This document shows, one piece after another, positions 15,218 through 23,420 of a DNA stretch of 64,000 bases. Positions within the stretch are counted from its first letter, which is position 1, and every line of letters starts with the position of its first letter. The stretch is from assembly GCA_020846875.1 (NCBI GenBank), contig JADLDB010000094.1, positions 91,840 to 155,839 of the forward strand, in the 5' to 3' direction. This DNA is from Myxococcales bacterium. GTDB lineage: Bacteria > Myxococcota > Myxococcia > Myxococcales > Myxococcaceae. The notes under the pieces are model-generated. The model did not search any database and was not told the DNA's origin. It saw only the letters and a list, made by a program, of their open reading frames with translations. Both the position numbers and the translations under genes were made by a program.

Positions 15218-15991
15218 ATGGCGAAGAAGCACAAACACGAAGAGCATGAGAACCACGAGCGGTGGTTGGTCAGCTACGCCGACTTCATCACCCTGCTCTT
15301 CGCCTTCTTCGTGGTGATGTATTCGGTGTCCCGCGTGGACAACAAACGCATGGTGGCGGCCGCCCAGTCCATCAAGTGGGCGCTGCACTTCTCCGGCAGC
15401 GGCGGGGTGGGGGAGCTGCCCATCTTCCAGGGGCCTCCGTCCAGCGGCGGCACGGCGACGGGCGCGGGCTCGGGTGGCGCGATGACCAGCGAGAAGCTCA
15501 AGCAGATGGATCAGATCAAGAAGCGCTTCGAGAAGCGGCTCAAGCCCTACCTGCTGGAGCGCAAGGTGTCCCAGGCGGTGGCGATCGAGCTGGCCAACGG
15601 GAAGCTGACGGTGCGGCTGGCGGCCGAGGCCTTCTTCGATCCTTCCCAGGCCGCGCTGCGACCCGAGGCGCTGCCGGTGCTGGACGCGATCGCCGGTGAG
15701 CTCAAGGTCACCGCGCGCCCGGTGCGGGTGGAAGCGCACACCGACGACAGCCGAGTGGGCTCGGCCCGCTTCCGCACCAACTGGGACCTGTCCGCCGCGC
15801 GCGCCGCCACCGTCACCGCCTTCCTCGAAGAGGCCCACGCCTTTCCCCCCGGCCTCCTCACCGCCGCTGGCCTGGCTGCCGCGCACCCGCTGGTGGCCAA
15901 CGACTCTCCGGAGCACCGCGCGATGAACCGCCGCGTCGAGATGGTGGTCGACCTGTACAGCTCCGACGTCGGCGCCACCATCGCACACTGA
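15218..15991 (+). CDS. motB: Flagellar motor stator protein MotB
   Basis: This 257-residue protein starts at the ATG at 15218 (MAKKHKHEEHENHERWLVSY). One membrane helix (YADFITLLFAFFVVMYSVS) carries the conserved ion-conducting Asp. After a Gly/Ser-rich plug and linker, an OmpA-like peptidoglycan-binding domain occupies the C-terminal half (VRVEAHTDDSRVGSARFRTN, LSAARAATV, NRRVEMVV). It pairs with MotA to form the stator and anchors it to the wall. It lies 38 bp after a diguanylate cyclase gene instead of next to motA. Confidence 0.95.
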   Translation: MAKKHKHEEHENHERWLVSYADFITLLFAFFVVMYSVSRVDNKRMVAAAQSIKWALHFSGSGGVGELPIFQGPPSSGGTATGAGSGGAMTSEKLKQMDQIKKRFEKRLKPYLLERKVSQAVAIELANGKLTVRLAAEAFFDPSQAALRPEALPVLDAIAGELKVTARPVRVEAHTDDSRVGSARFRTNWDLSAARAATVTAFLEEAHAFPPGLLTAAGLAAAHPLVANDSPEHRAMNRRVEMVVDLYSSDVGATIAH

Positions 15992-15999
15992 GCGCGACG

Positions 16000-16016
16000 C
16001 TGACCCGGCGGGTCAG
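16000..16016. terminator. Possible hairpin after motB
   Basis: CTGACCC-GGC-GGGTCAG is a perfect 7-bp stem with a 3-base loop, 8 bases after the motB stop. There is no following T run, so an intrinsic terminator is plausible but unproven. It separates motB from the fliL promoter. Confidence 0.4.
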
Positions 16017-16101
16017 TCCCTACCCCGGCCAAATCCAGTCATCTCGTTGACATGAGCGGGCCAAGCGCGCCACGCGGCTGACGGATTTGGGGCTGATGAC
16101 A

Positions 16102-16117
16102 GGGCACGCGGGTTGCT
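16102..16117 (+). promoter_or_regulatory. Sigma-54 (RpoN) -24/-12 promoter upstream of the fliL operon
   Basis: GGGCACGCGGGTTGCT matches TGGCACG-N4-TTGCW with a single mismatch at the first base. GG at 16103-16104 and GC at 16115-16116 are exactly 10 bases apart. The start of transcription would be near 16128, 18 bases before the fliL ATG. It likely drives the whole fliL-to-fliA operon. Confidence 0.78.
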
Positions 16118-16145
16118 CTGTCCATCGCCGACGAGGTGACGACGC

Positions 16146-16679
16146 ATGAGTGACGCGATCGCGCAGGCCCCAATCGCAGTGAAGCCCGACGCAGACCTGG
16201 CCGCGGCCGGGCTGGCGCCGAGGCCGTCGAAGGCGGTGCCGATCATCCTCCTGGTGAACAGCCTGCTGGTGGCGGTGTTGCTGGCGCGCAGCTTCATGGC
16301 GCCGCCGGCCTCGCCCTCGGAGCACGGGTCTCCGCCCGCCGCCGAGCACGCCGCGCCCGGCGCCGCCCCGCTGGGCTTCGGCCCTACGGTGCGCATGCCG
16401 GAGTTCGTGGTGCACCTGCGAAACCCCGAGGCCGAGCGCTACGCGAAGATGACCTTCGAGCTGGAGGTGGGCGTCGAGGCGGACAGGGACAGGGTAAACT
16501 CCGCGATGCCGAAGGTGCGGGAGCTGTTCATCGCCTATCTCTCGGACCGCACCACCGAGGACTTGCGCGGCTCCGAGGGCATCGAGCGCACCAAGAGAGA
16601 CCTGCTGGCCCGAATGTCCCAGGAGGCGCCGGGCTTGCCGGTGCGCGCCATCTTCATCACCGACATCGTGGTGCAGTGA
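16146..16679 (+). CDS. fliL: Flagellar basal-body-associated protein FliL
   Basis: This 177-residue single-pass inner-membrane protein surrounds and supports the stator. One membrane helix lies near residues 30-47 (VPIILLVNSLLVAVLLA), followed by a Pro/Ala-rich linker. The periplasmic FliL domain follows, with MPEFVVHLRNPEAERYAKM, FELEVGVEADRDRVN and a C-terminal VRAIFITDIVVQ strand. It is the first gene behind a sigma-54-type promoter and is 10 bp before fliM. Confidence 0.93.
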   Translation: MSDAIAQAPIAVKPDADLAAAGLAPRPSKAVPIILLVNSLLVAVLLARSFMAPPASPSEHGSPPAAEHAAPGAAPLGFGPTVRMPEFVVHLRNPEAERYAKMTFELEVGVEADRDRVNSAMPKVRELFIAYLSDRTTEDLRGSEGIERTKRDLLARMSQEAPGLPVRAIFITDIVVQ

Positions 16680-16689
16680 GAGAGCGCCC

Positions 16690-17706
16690 ATGGCTACGTT
16701 GAACCCCGACGAAGTCAACGCCTTGATGGACGCCATCAAGGAGGGCCGGGTGTCCGAGGAGGGCGCCGCCGCGTCGCCGAAGGCCAGGGTCGCGCCGTAC
16801 GATCTGACCAACCGCGACCGGATCATCCGCGGGCAGATGCCCACCCTGGACGCGATCAACGAGCAGATCTCCTCCATCCTCGGGACCGGGCTGGCCGGGC
16901 GGACGCGGCTCAACCTGAAGGTGTCGTCGACGCCGGCCACGCTGATCAAGCTGGTGGACTTCAACGCCCTGCTGGCGCCGCCCACCATCGTAGGCGTAAT
17001 CGCCCTGGGGCCAGGGCAGGGGCTGGCGCTGGTGGCGCTGGAGCCGGGGCTGGGTGACGGCCTGCTGGCCGCGGCGCTGGGCGATCGCAAGGCGCGGGTC
17101 GACGACCTGGGAGAGGCACGGCACGAGCTGACCAGCGTGGAGCGGCTGGTGCTCAAGCGCCTCCTCACCCTGCTCACCGACGCGATGAGGCGGGCGTGGG
17201 CGCCGGTGCTGGCCCTGCAGCCGGAGCTGCTGCGCTTCGAGTCCGATCCCCGCCTGGCGATCATCGGCCCGCCCAACGAGGCGGCCATCCTCACCACCTT
17301 CGAGGTGTCGGGGGCGATGAGCGGGCGTGTGCAGTTGGTGCTGCCCTTCGCCACGGTGGAGCCGGTGAAGAAGTCGCTGGCCAGCCCTCCGCGGGTGAAC
17401 GCGGGCAGTGACTCGCGCTTCGCCGCGCGGCTAGCGGACGAGCTGGCGGCGGTCCCGGTGGAGGTGGCCGCGGTGCTGGGCCACGCGCAGCTGTCGGTGC
17501 GGAGGGTGCTGGAGCTGGGAGTGGGCGACGTCATCACCCTCGACACCGACGAAGGCTCCCCGGTGCCGGTGTTGATCGAAGGTCGGACCAAGCTGGAAGG
17601 GCAACCCCGCATCGTCGGCGGCAGCCACGCCGTGGTGCTGGAGGCTGGCCTGACGCAGAGGGCGTTCCCGCTGCGCCGCCACGACGAAGAGGAACAAGCC
17701 GCCTGA
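16690..17706 (+). CDS. fliM: Flagellar motor switch protein FliM
   Basis: This 338-residue C-ring protein sets rotation direction. The N-terminal LNPDEVNALMDAI matches the CheY-P-binding motif of FliM (LSxDEIDALL). The middle CheC-like domain runs from about YDLTNRDRIIRGQMP to LPFATVEPVKKSL. The C-terminal SpoA domain contains PVEVAAVLGHAQLSVRRVLEL and ends near residue 330. The length matches the family. It is followed by fliN after 14 bp. Confidence 0.95.
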   Translation: MATLNPDEVNALMDAIKEGRVSEEGAAASPKARVAPYDLTNRDRIIRGQMPTLDAINEQISSILGTGLAGRTRLNLKVSSTPATLIKLVDFNALLAPPTIVGVIALGPGQGLALVALEPGLGDGLLAAALGDRKARVDDLGEARHELTSVERLVLKRLLTLLTDAMRRAWAPVLALQPELLRFESDPRLAIIGPPNEAAILTTFEVSGAMSGRVQLVLPFATVEPVKKSLASPPRVNAGSDSRFAARLADELAAVPVEVAAVLGHAQLSVRRVLELGVGDVITLDTDEGSPVPVLIEGRTKLEGQPRIVGGSHAVVLEAGLTQRAFPLRRHDEEEQAA

Positions 17707-17720
17707 GGAACGAGGAGATC

Positions 17721-18014
17721 ATGGACCGTACGCTCGCCGATGAAGGTACCCCCAACCAGCGCTTCGAGCTGCTCATGGACGTGCCGCTCGAGGTGATGGT
17801 GCAGCTCGGCCGCACGCGGATGACCATCCACGAGCTGTTGTCCCTCGGGCCGGGCAGCGTGGTGGAGCTGGACAAAGTGGCCGGTGAGCCGCTGGACATC
17901 ATCATCAACGATCGCCTGGTGGCGCGCGGCGAGGCGGTGGTGGTGAACGACAAGTTCGGCGTGCGCATCACCGACATCGTGAGCAAGGCCGAGCGCATCG
18001 CGCGGCTGCGCTGA
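17721..18014 (+). CDS. fliN: Flagellar motor switch protein FliN
   Basis: This short 97-residue FliN consists of little more than the SpoA domain: LLMDVPLEVMVQLGRTRMTI, LLSLGPGSVVELDKVAGEPL, and IINDRLVARGEAVVVNDKFGVRI. It builds the base of the C-ring with FliM and docks the FliH-FliI export ATPase. GAGGAGATC precedes the ATG. Confidence 0.95.
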   Translation: MDRTLADEGTPNQRFELLMDVPLEVMVQLGRTRMTIHELLSLGPGSVVELDKVAGEPLDIIINDRLVARGEAVVVNDKFGVRITDIVSKAERIARLR

Positions 18015-18072
18015 CGCCTGGCGCTCCGGGTTGGCGCGCTGGGTGCAACCCATCAGCGTCGGAGCCAACCGA

Positions 18073-18507
18073 ATGACACCCGACGCCACGCCGCTGACTC
18101 AATCGACCGCGCTCACCACCGCCTCCGCCGGCGCCCCCTTCACCGCCGGTCCCGTCTGGGGCGGACTTGGGCTGCTGGCGCTCGCCGTCGTCGCCTTCCT
18201 GCTCTCCCGCCGGCGGGCACGCGTCGCGCGCCGCCTGGAGCTGGTGGAGTCGATGTCCCTGGGTCCCCGGCGCTCGATGTGCCTGGCCCGCGTAGACGGG
18301 CGGCTGCTGGTCCTGGGCGTGAGCGAGGCGGGCGTGCAGCTCCTGACCCAGTACGACGCGCCGGCCTCGGCAGAGGAAGCCGAGCCGAGCGATGTCTCCG
18401 AGCCGGCCGAGGCGCTCGCCTTCGAGAACCTGTTGGTGGAGTCGACCGCTGAACAGGAGCTCAGGGCGCGGTTCTCTGCCGCGCGGCTGAACGAGGTGGC
18501 GCCTTGA
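18073..18507 (+). CDS. fliO: Flagellar biosynthetic protein FliO
   Basis: This protein of about 144 residues has one membrane helix (VWGGLGLLALAVVAFLLS). A FliO-type cytoplasmic domain follows, with RRLELVESMSLGPRRSMCLA and GRLLVLGVSEAGVQLL. FliO assists assembly of the FliP pore. I take the ATG at 18073 because GGAG lies 8 bases upstream; a TTG at 18031 would add 14 residues. The stop overlaps the fliP start. Confidence 0.85.
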   Translation: MTPDATPLTQSTALTTASAGAPFTAGPVWGGLGLLALAVVAFLLSRRRARVARRLELVESMSLGPRRSMCLARVDGRLLVLGVSEAGVQLLTQYDAPASAEEAEPSDVSEPAEALAFENLLVESTAEQELRARFSAARLNEVAP

Positions 18508-19193
18508 CGTCGCTGCTCACGCTCGCCGCGGCCGAGCCCGGCTTCGCCCTGCAGGTGACGGGCGGGGGCAGCTCGGCGGTGAAGCTGTTCCTCCTGATGA
18601 CGCTGCTGTCCTTCGCGGCGGCGGTGCTGCTGTCCGTCACCAGCTTCACCCGGATCATCATCGTGCTGTCCTTCGTGCGCCAGGGGCTGGGCACGCCGCA
18701 GCTCCCGCCCAACCAGGTCCTCATCGGCCTGGCGCTGGCGCTGTCCGCCTTCGTCATGGCCCCCACGGCGAAGGCGGTGTGGACCGAAGCGCTCGATCCA
18801 TACCTGTCCGACACCATCTCGGCGGACGAGGCGCTGGGCCGCGCGTCAACGCCCGTGCGCCGCTTCATCTTGAAGCATGTGCGGCAGGACGACCTGCAGC
18901 TCTTCTTCGGCATCTCCGGAGGGCCGCGCCCCGAGTCGGAGGGCGACGTGCCGCTCACGGTCCTGGTGCCGGCGTTCATGGTGTCGGAGCTCACCACCGC
19001 TTTCCGCATGGGCCTCACCGTGCTGGTGCCCATGCTGCTCATCGATCTGCTGGTGAGCGCCATCCTCCTCTCGCTGGGCATGATGATGGTTCCCCCCACG
19101 CTGGTGTCCCTGCCGCTCAAGGTGGGCGTCTTCCTCCTCGCCGGCGGCTGGCACCTGATCGTCGAGTCGGTGCTGCGGAGCTTCTCTCCGTGA
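18504..19193 (+). CDS. fliP: Flagellar export gate protein FliP
   Basis: This 229-residue core protein of the export gate forms the FliP5-FliQ4-FliR1 pore. Recognisable segments include LLMTLLSFAAAVLLSVTSFT, IIIVLSFVRQGLGTPQLPPN and LVPAFMVSELTTAFRMG. The start is a TTG at 18504 that overlaps the fliO stop as TTGA, which implies coupled translation from a rare start codon. The N-terminal stretch LLTLAAAEPGFAL resembles the cleaved FliP signal. Confidence 0.95.
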   Translation: MTSLLTLAAAEPGFALQVTGGGSSAVKLFLLMTLLSFAAAVLLSVTSFTRIIIVLSFVRQGLGTPQLPPNQVLIGLALALSAFVMAPTAKAVWTEALDPYLSDTISADEALGRASTPVRRFILKHVRQDDLQLFFGISGGPRPESEGDVPLTVLVPAFMVSELTTAFRMGLTVLVPMLLIDLLVSAILLSLGMMMVPPTLVSLPLKVGVFLLAGGWHLIVESVLRSFSP

Positions 19194-19453
19194 CGGACGC
19201 CGGCGCCTCCCTCTTCCGCGAGGGCCTCGTGCTGCTGGCCGTGGTGGGCGGGCCGGTCTTCGCGGTCCTCTTCTTCCTGGGGCTGGGGCTGGGCGTCTTT
19301 CAGGCGGCCACGCAGGTGAACGACCCGGCGGTGGGCTTCCTGCCTCGCGTCGTGGCGGCCTTCGCGGTGTGCGGCGCGCTGGGCGGGTGGATGGTCGAGC
19401 ACCTGGCGGCCTTCCTCAGGGCCGCCCTCGAGCGCATGGCGCAGGGAGGGTGA
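19190..19453 (+). CDS. fliQ: Flagellar export gate protein FliQ
   Basis: This 87-residue protein with two membrane helices starts at a GTG overlapping the fliP stop (GTGA). The family core is visible as LGVFQAATQVNDPAVGFLPR, the match to the usual LQAATQINE motif. FliQ wraps the FliP/FliR pore of the export gate. The stop abuts the GTG start of fliR directly. Confidence 0.93.
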   Translation: MTDAGASLFREGLVLLAVVGGPVFAVLFFLGLGLGVFQAATQVNDPAVGFLPRVVAAFAVCGALGGWMVEHLAAFLRAALERMAQGG

Positions 19454-20203
19454 GTGCCGCTCCTGCTCCCCGGTGCGGTGTACGGCTTCGCCCTGGTGCT
19501 CTTCCGCACCGCGGGCCTCGTCACCGCCGCGCCCCTCTTCGGGATGAAGAACGCGCCGCTGCAGGTGCGGGTGGCGTTGTCCTTCTCGCTGGCCCTGGTG
19601 GCCTTCCTGGCCGCGGGGGCCGGGCCGGCGCCGCTGCCTCCTCACCTGGGGGCGCTCGCGGTGGACGTGCTGCTCGAGACAGGCCTCGGCCTGGTCGCGG
19701 GCCAGGCAGTGCGCTTCGTCTTCGAGGCCGCGGCCACCGCCGGACAGCTCGCCGCGCAGACGATGGGCCTGGGCTTCGGCGCCACGCTCGATCCATTGAG
19801 CGGCGCGGAGTCCACCACCCTGGGGCAGCTCTTCCGCCTCCTCTGCCTGGGGCTGGCGCTCGGCCTCGGCCTGCACCGCGAGCTGGTCACCTGGCTGGCC
19901 GCCTCGGTGCAGCAGGTGCCCCCGGGAAGCGTGGAAGGGCTGGAGGTGCTGGCCAGGGCAGCGGTCCTCCAGGGGACGCAGGCGATCGCCCTGGGCGTGC
20001 GGCTGGGCTTCCCCTTCCTCGCGGCCATCACCCTGGGCCACCTGGTCCTCGGCCTCGTCGGGCGCGCCGCGCAGCAGCTGCACTTCTCCAACGTCGGCTT
20101 CTCCGTCTCCATCCTCTTCGGCGGCGGGGCGCTGTGGCTGCTCGCGCCCCAGACCCTCGCGCTGTGTGCCGAGGCCTCCTTCCGCTTCCTCCCAACCCCC
20201 TAG
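19454..20203 (+). CDS. fliR: Flagellar export gate protein FliR
   Basis: This 249-residue protein has about six membrane helices and belongs to the FliR/SpaR/EscT family. Clear family parts are FRTAGLVTAAPLFGMKNAPL, GQTMGLGFGATLDPLSGAES-like sequence near residue 105-120, and the C-terminal NVGFSVSILFGGGALWLL region. It starts with a GTG immediately after the fliQ stop. It is the single-copy subunit of the gate pore, and flhB follows 9 bp later. Confidence 0.94.
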   Translation: MPLLLPGAVYGFALVLFRTAGLVTAAPLFGMKNAPLQVRVALSFSLALVAFLAAGAGPAPLPPHLGALAVDVLLETGLGLVAGQAVRFVFEAAATAGQLAAQTMGLGFGATLDPLSGAESTTLGQLFRLLCLGLALGLGLHRELVTWLAASVQQVPPGSVEGLEVLARAAVLQGTQAIALGVRLGFPFLAAITLGHLVLGLVGRAAQQLHFSNVGFSVSILFGGGALWLLAPQTLALCAEASFRFLPTP

Positions 20204-20212
20204 CGCCCCGCC

Positions 20213-21292
20213 ATGTCCGCCGACGCCAGCGACAAGACGGACTTCCTGAGCGCGCGGCGCCTGAAGGAGGCGTGGGACACGGGGAAGATCCCCATCGGGA
20301 AGGACGCCTCGGGCGTGGCCGCGATGATGGCCGCGTGCTGCACGCTCCTGGTGCTCGCCCCGCAGCTCAAGCAGGCGCTCATCAGCCTCACCCACCAGTC
20401 CCTGCTCCTCGTGCCGTCCGCGCCGCTGTCGGAGCTGCTGCGCTTCCTGATGCGGCCGCTGGGGTTGCTGTTGCTCGCGCTCGCGGCGGCGGCGCTGGCG
20501 GCCTCGGCGGTCACCTTCGCCCAGACGCGCGGAGGCCTGTGGGCCGACCTGGTGCTGCCCGATCCCGAGCGGGTGGTGAGGAACCCCTTCCAGCGCACCT
20601 TCTCGAAGGAGTTCCTCGTCGACCTGGCCCTGATGTCGGTGAAGGTCGTCGCGGTGGGCACGGTGGCGGCGCTGGCGGTGCGCGACGACCTGCTCGGCCT
20701 GCCCCGGCTGCTCACCGCCACTCCTGAGGCGCAGCTGACGGCGGTGTTCGCCCCCCTCGGGCGGTTGGCGGTGCGCACGGTGGCGGTGTTGGCGGTGTTC
20801 GCCGGCGTCGACCTGGCGCTCACCCACTGGCGCTTCCGCGAGAAGCTCAAGATGACGAAGGAAGAGGCGAAGCGGGAGATGAAGGAGGACGAAGGTGACC
20901 CGCTGCTCAAGGGGAAGCGGAAGAAGCGCGCCCGTGAGCTGGCGAAGGGCCGCCTCGCGGTGGACGTGCCGAAGGCCGACGCCGTGGTGGTGAACCCGAC
21001 GCACATCGCCGTCGCCCTCCGCTACCGGCAGGAAGAAGGCCGCGCCCCGCGCGTCATCGCCAAGGGAAAGGGCGAGGTGGCCGAGCGGATCCGCGAGCTG
21101 GCGCGCGCCCACGGCATCCCCATCGTGGAGGATATCGCCCTGGCGAGGTTGCTCTACAAGCGCGTCAAGCTGGGGAAGGCCATCCCCGCGGAGACGTACC
21201 GCGCGGTCGCCGCGGTCCTCGCCTTCGTCTACCGCGTCACCGGCCGCCGCGCGAGCCAGAGCGCCGCCGCCGCGCCGAGGGCCGCCGCATGA
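20213..21292 (+). CDS. flhB: Flagellar export specificity switch protein FlhB
   Basis: This 359-residue protein has four membrane helices (residues about 35-220) and a cytoplasmic domain. The domain carries the autocleavage motif NPTH within AVVVNPTHIAVALRY near residue 262. Cleavage between Asn and Pro changes export from hook to filament proteins, in concert with FliK. The linker helix LKMTKEEAKREMKEDEGDP is typical. The C-terminal Ala/Arg tail is short. Confidence 0.96.
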   Translation: MSADASDKTDFLSARRLKEAWDTGKIPIGKDASGVAAMMAACCTLLVLAPQLKQALISLTHQSLLLVPSAPLSELLRFLMRPLGLLLLALAAAALAASAVTFAQTRGGLWADLVLPDPERVVRNPFQRTFSKEFLVDLALMSVKVVAVGTVAALAVRDDLLGLPRLLTATPEAQLTAVFAPLGRLAVRTVAVLAVFAGVDLALTHWRFREKLKMTKEEAKREMKEDEGDPLLKGKRKKRARELAKGRLAVDVPKADAVVVNPTHIAVALRYRQEEGRAPRVIAKGKGEVAERIRELARAHGIPIVEDIALARLLYKRVKLGKAIPAETYRAVAAVLAFVYRVTGRRASQSAAAAPRAAA

Positions 21293-21326
21293 GTGACACC
21301 CAGCGCAGCCCGAGGGGCACCCCACC

Positions 21327-23420
21327 ATGACCCCGACCACCGCCTCCCGCCTCCCGGCCGAAGGGCTGCTCGCCCTCGGTGTCCTCGGCGTGCTGGCCAT
21401 CATGTTGCTGCCGCTGCCGCCGGCGGTCCTCGACGCGCTGCTGGCCGTCAACATCGCGCTCTCGGTGTTGATGCTGCTGATCAGCCTCGGCCTCTCGAAG
21501 GCGCTGGAGTTCTCCGTCTTCCCGTCCATCCTCCTGATCACCACGCTCTTCCGCCTGGCGCTCAACGTGGCCTCCACGCGCCTCATCCTGCTCAGGGGCG
21601 GCGAGGGCCCGGGCGCCGCCGGCCACGTCATCGAAGCCTTCGGGCGCTTCGCGGTGGGCGGCAGCTTGATCGTCGGGGGAGTGGTCTTCCTCATCCTCCT
21701 GGTGGTGAACTTCGCGGTCATCACCAAAGGCTCCGGCCGGGTCTCGGAGGTGGCCGCCCGCTTCACCCTCGACGCGCTGCCCGGCAAGCAGATGGCGATC
21801 GACGCGGATCTCGCCGCCGGTATCATCAACGACAAGGAAGCGCGCGCGCGCCGGACTGCGCTGGACGGCGAAGTGGAGTTCTTCGGCGCCATGGACGGCG
21901 CGTCGAAGTTCGTCCGGGGCGACGCCATCGCCGGCCTGTTCATCACCGCCATCAACATCGTGGGCGGGCTGATCGCCGGCCTGGCGCGCGACCACCTCTC
22001 GCTGGCCCAGGCCGCGGAGACGTACACGCTGCTCACCGTGGGCGACGGCCTGGTCTCGCAGATGCCCGCGCTGCTCGTCTCCACCGCCGCCGGCATCCTC
22101 GTCACCCGCGCCGCCGGCTCGGACATGGGCACCCAGGTGGGTGGGCAGTTGTTCGGCCGGAGCCGGGTGCTGACCTACACCGCAGGCGTGCTGGCGCTGC
22201 TGGGCGTGCTGCCCGGACTGCCCGCGCTCGTCTTCCTTCCCACCGCGGCGGTGCTGGCGCTGCTTTCCCGCCGGGCGGCGGCGCGGGAGGCGTCTGCCAG
22301 AGGCCAGCCGGCGAAGAAGGCCGAGGACGCCGCCCCGAAGTCGGAGCGGATCCAGGACGTGCTGCTGTTGGACACCCTGGAGCTGGAGGTGGGCTACCAG
22401 CTGTTGTCCCTCATCGATCTCGAGAAGGGCGGTGAGGTGCCCGGCAGGGTGACGGCGCTGCGCCGGCAGGTGGCGCAGGAGCTGGGCATCGTGCTGCCCG
22501 CGGTGCACCTGCGCGACAACCTGCGCCTCGAGCCTGGCGAGTACCGCATCAACCTGCGCGGCGTGGAGGTGGCGAAGAGCCAGCTGCACCTCGACCGGGT
22601 GATGGCGCTCGACCCCACCGGTCGCGCCCCCGAACTGGACGGCATCGCCGCGAAGGAGCCCGCCTTCGGCCTGCCCGCGAAGTGGATCCGCCTCGAGGAT
22701 CGCGCCGCCGCCGAGGCCCAGGGCCTCACCCTGGTCGACCCGGCGAGCGTGCTCGTCACGCACCTCTCCGAGCTCGTGCGCCGCAGCGCCTGGGAGCTGG
22801 TCGGCCGGCAGGAGGTGCAGGAGCTGCTCGCCGCGACCGCGAAGGACGCGCCGAAGCTGGTGGAGGACGTGGTGCCCGCCACCGTCACGCTGGGCGAGCT
22901 GGTGCGCGTGGTGCGCGGGCTGTTGCGAGAAGGGGTGTCGGTGCGCGACATGAGGACGGTGCTGGAGGCGGTGGCCGACGCCGCGCCGCGCAGCAAGGAA
23001 ACCGGGTACCTCATCGAGCAGGTCCGCCGCCGCCTCTCCCGGCAGCTCACCAGCCACCTCGTCGACGCGCGCGGCGTCCTGCACGCCCTCGTCCTCGACC
23101 GGCCCACCGAGGAGCTGCTGCGTCAAACCCTTGGCGCCTCCGACGGCGAGCCCACCCTCGCGCCGGATGTGGACACCGCGCGCCGGCTCATCCAGGCCGT
23201 CGAGCAGCACGCCGCGAAGTTGTCGGCCGCCAACCGCCCCGTCGTCGTCTTGGCGCCGCCGGACCTCCGCCGGCCCCTCTTCGACTTCCTCGGCCGCTTC
23301 GTCGGGGACTTATCCGTCGTCTCCGCCCGGGAATTGACGCCCGGCACCGCGGTGGAGCCGGCCGGGACCTTGCAAGTCGCTGCGTCCGTTCCCCTGGTGG
23401 CGCGAGGTGACAAGCGATGA
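21327..23420 (+). CDS. flhA: Flagellar export gate protein FlhA
   Basis: This 697-residue protein forms the nonameric ring below the export pore. About eight membrane helices occupy the first 320 residues, with the FHIPEP signature LITTLFRLALNVASTRLIL and VITKGSGRVSEVAARFTLD. A charged linker leads to the cytoplasmic ring domain (DVLLLDTLELEVGYQLLSL, LVLDRPTEELLRQTL). The length matches the family. The stop overlaps the flhF start (ATGA). Confidence 0.97.
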   Translation: MTPTTASRLPAEGLLALGVLGVLAIMLLPLPPAVLDALLAVNIALSVLMLLISLGLSKALEFSVFPSILLITTLFRLALNVASTRLILLRGGEGPGAAGHVIEAFGRFAVGGSLIVGGVVFLILLVVNFAVITKGSGRVSEVAARFTLDALPGKQMAIDADLAAGIINDKEARARRTALDGEVEFFGAMDGASKFVRGDAIAGLFITAINIVGGLIAGLARDHLSLAQAAETYTLLTVGDGLVSQMPALLVSTAAGILVTRAAGSDMGTQVGGQLFGRSRVLTYTAGVLALLGVLPGLPALVFLPTAAVLALLSRRAAAREASARGQPAKKAEDAAPKSERIQDVLLLDTLELEVGYQLLSLIDLEKGGEVPGRVTALRRQVAQELGIVLPAVHLRDNLRLEPGEYRINLRGVEVAKSQLHLDRVMALDPTGRAPELDGIAAKEPAFGLPAKWIRLEDRAAAEAQGLTLVDPASVLVTHLSELVRRSAWELVGRQEVQELLAATAKDAPKLVEDVVPATVTLGELVRVVRGLLREGVSVRDMRTVLEAVADAAPRSKETGYLIEQVRRRLSRQLTSHLVDARGVLHALVLDRPTEELLRQTLGASDGEPTLAPDVDTARRLIQAVEQHAAKLSAANRPVVVLAPPDLRRPLFDFLGRFVGDLSVVSARELTPGTAVEPAGTLQVAASVPLVARGDKR

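Noticed and set aside
18461..22132. A long open frame (1223 residues) on the minus strand opposite fliP-flhA.
   Set aside because: It is a GC-driven shadow: the residues are low-complexity Arg/Gly/Ser/His, and the plus strand carries clear flagellar genes.
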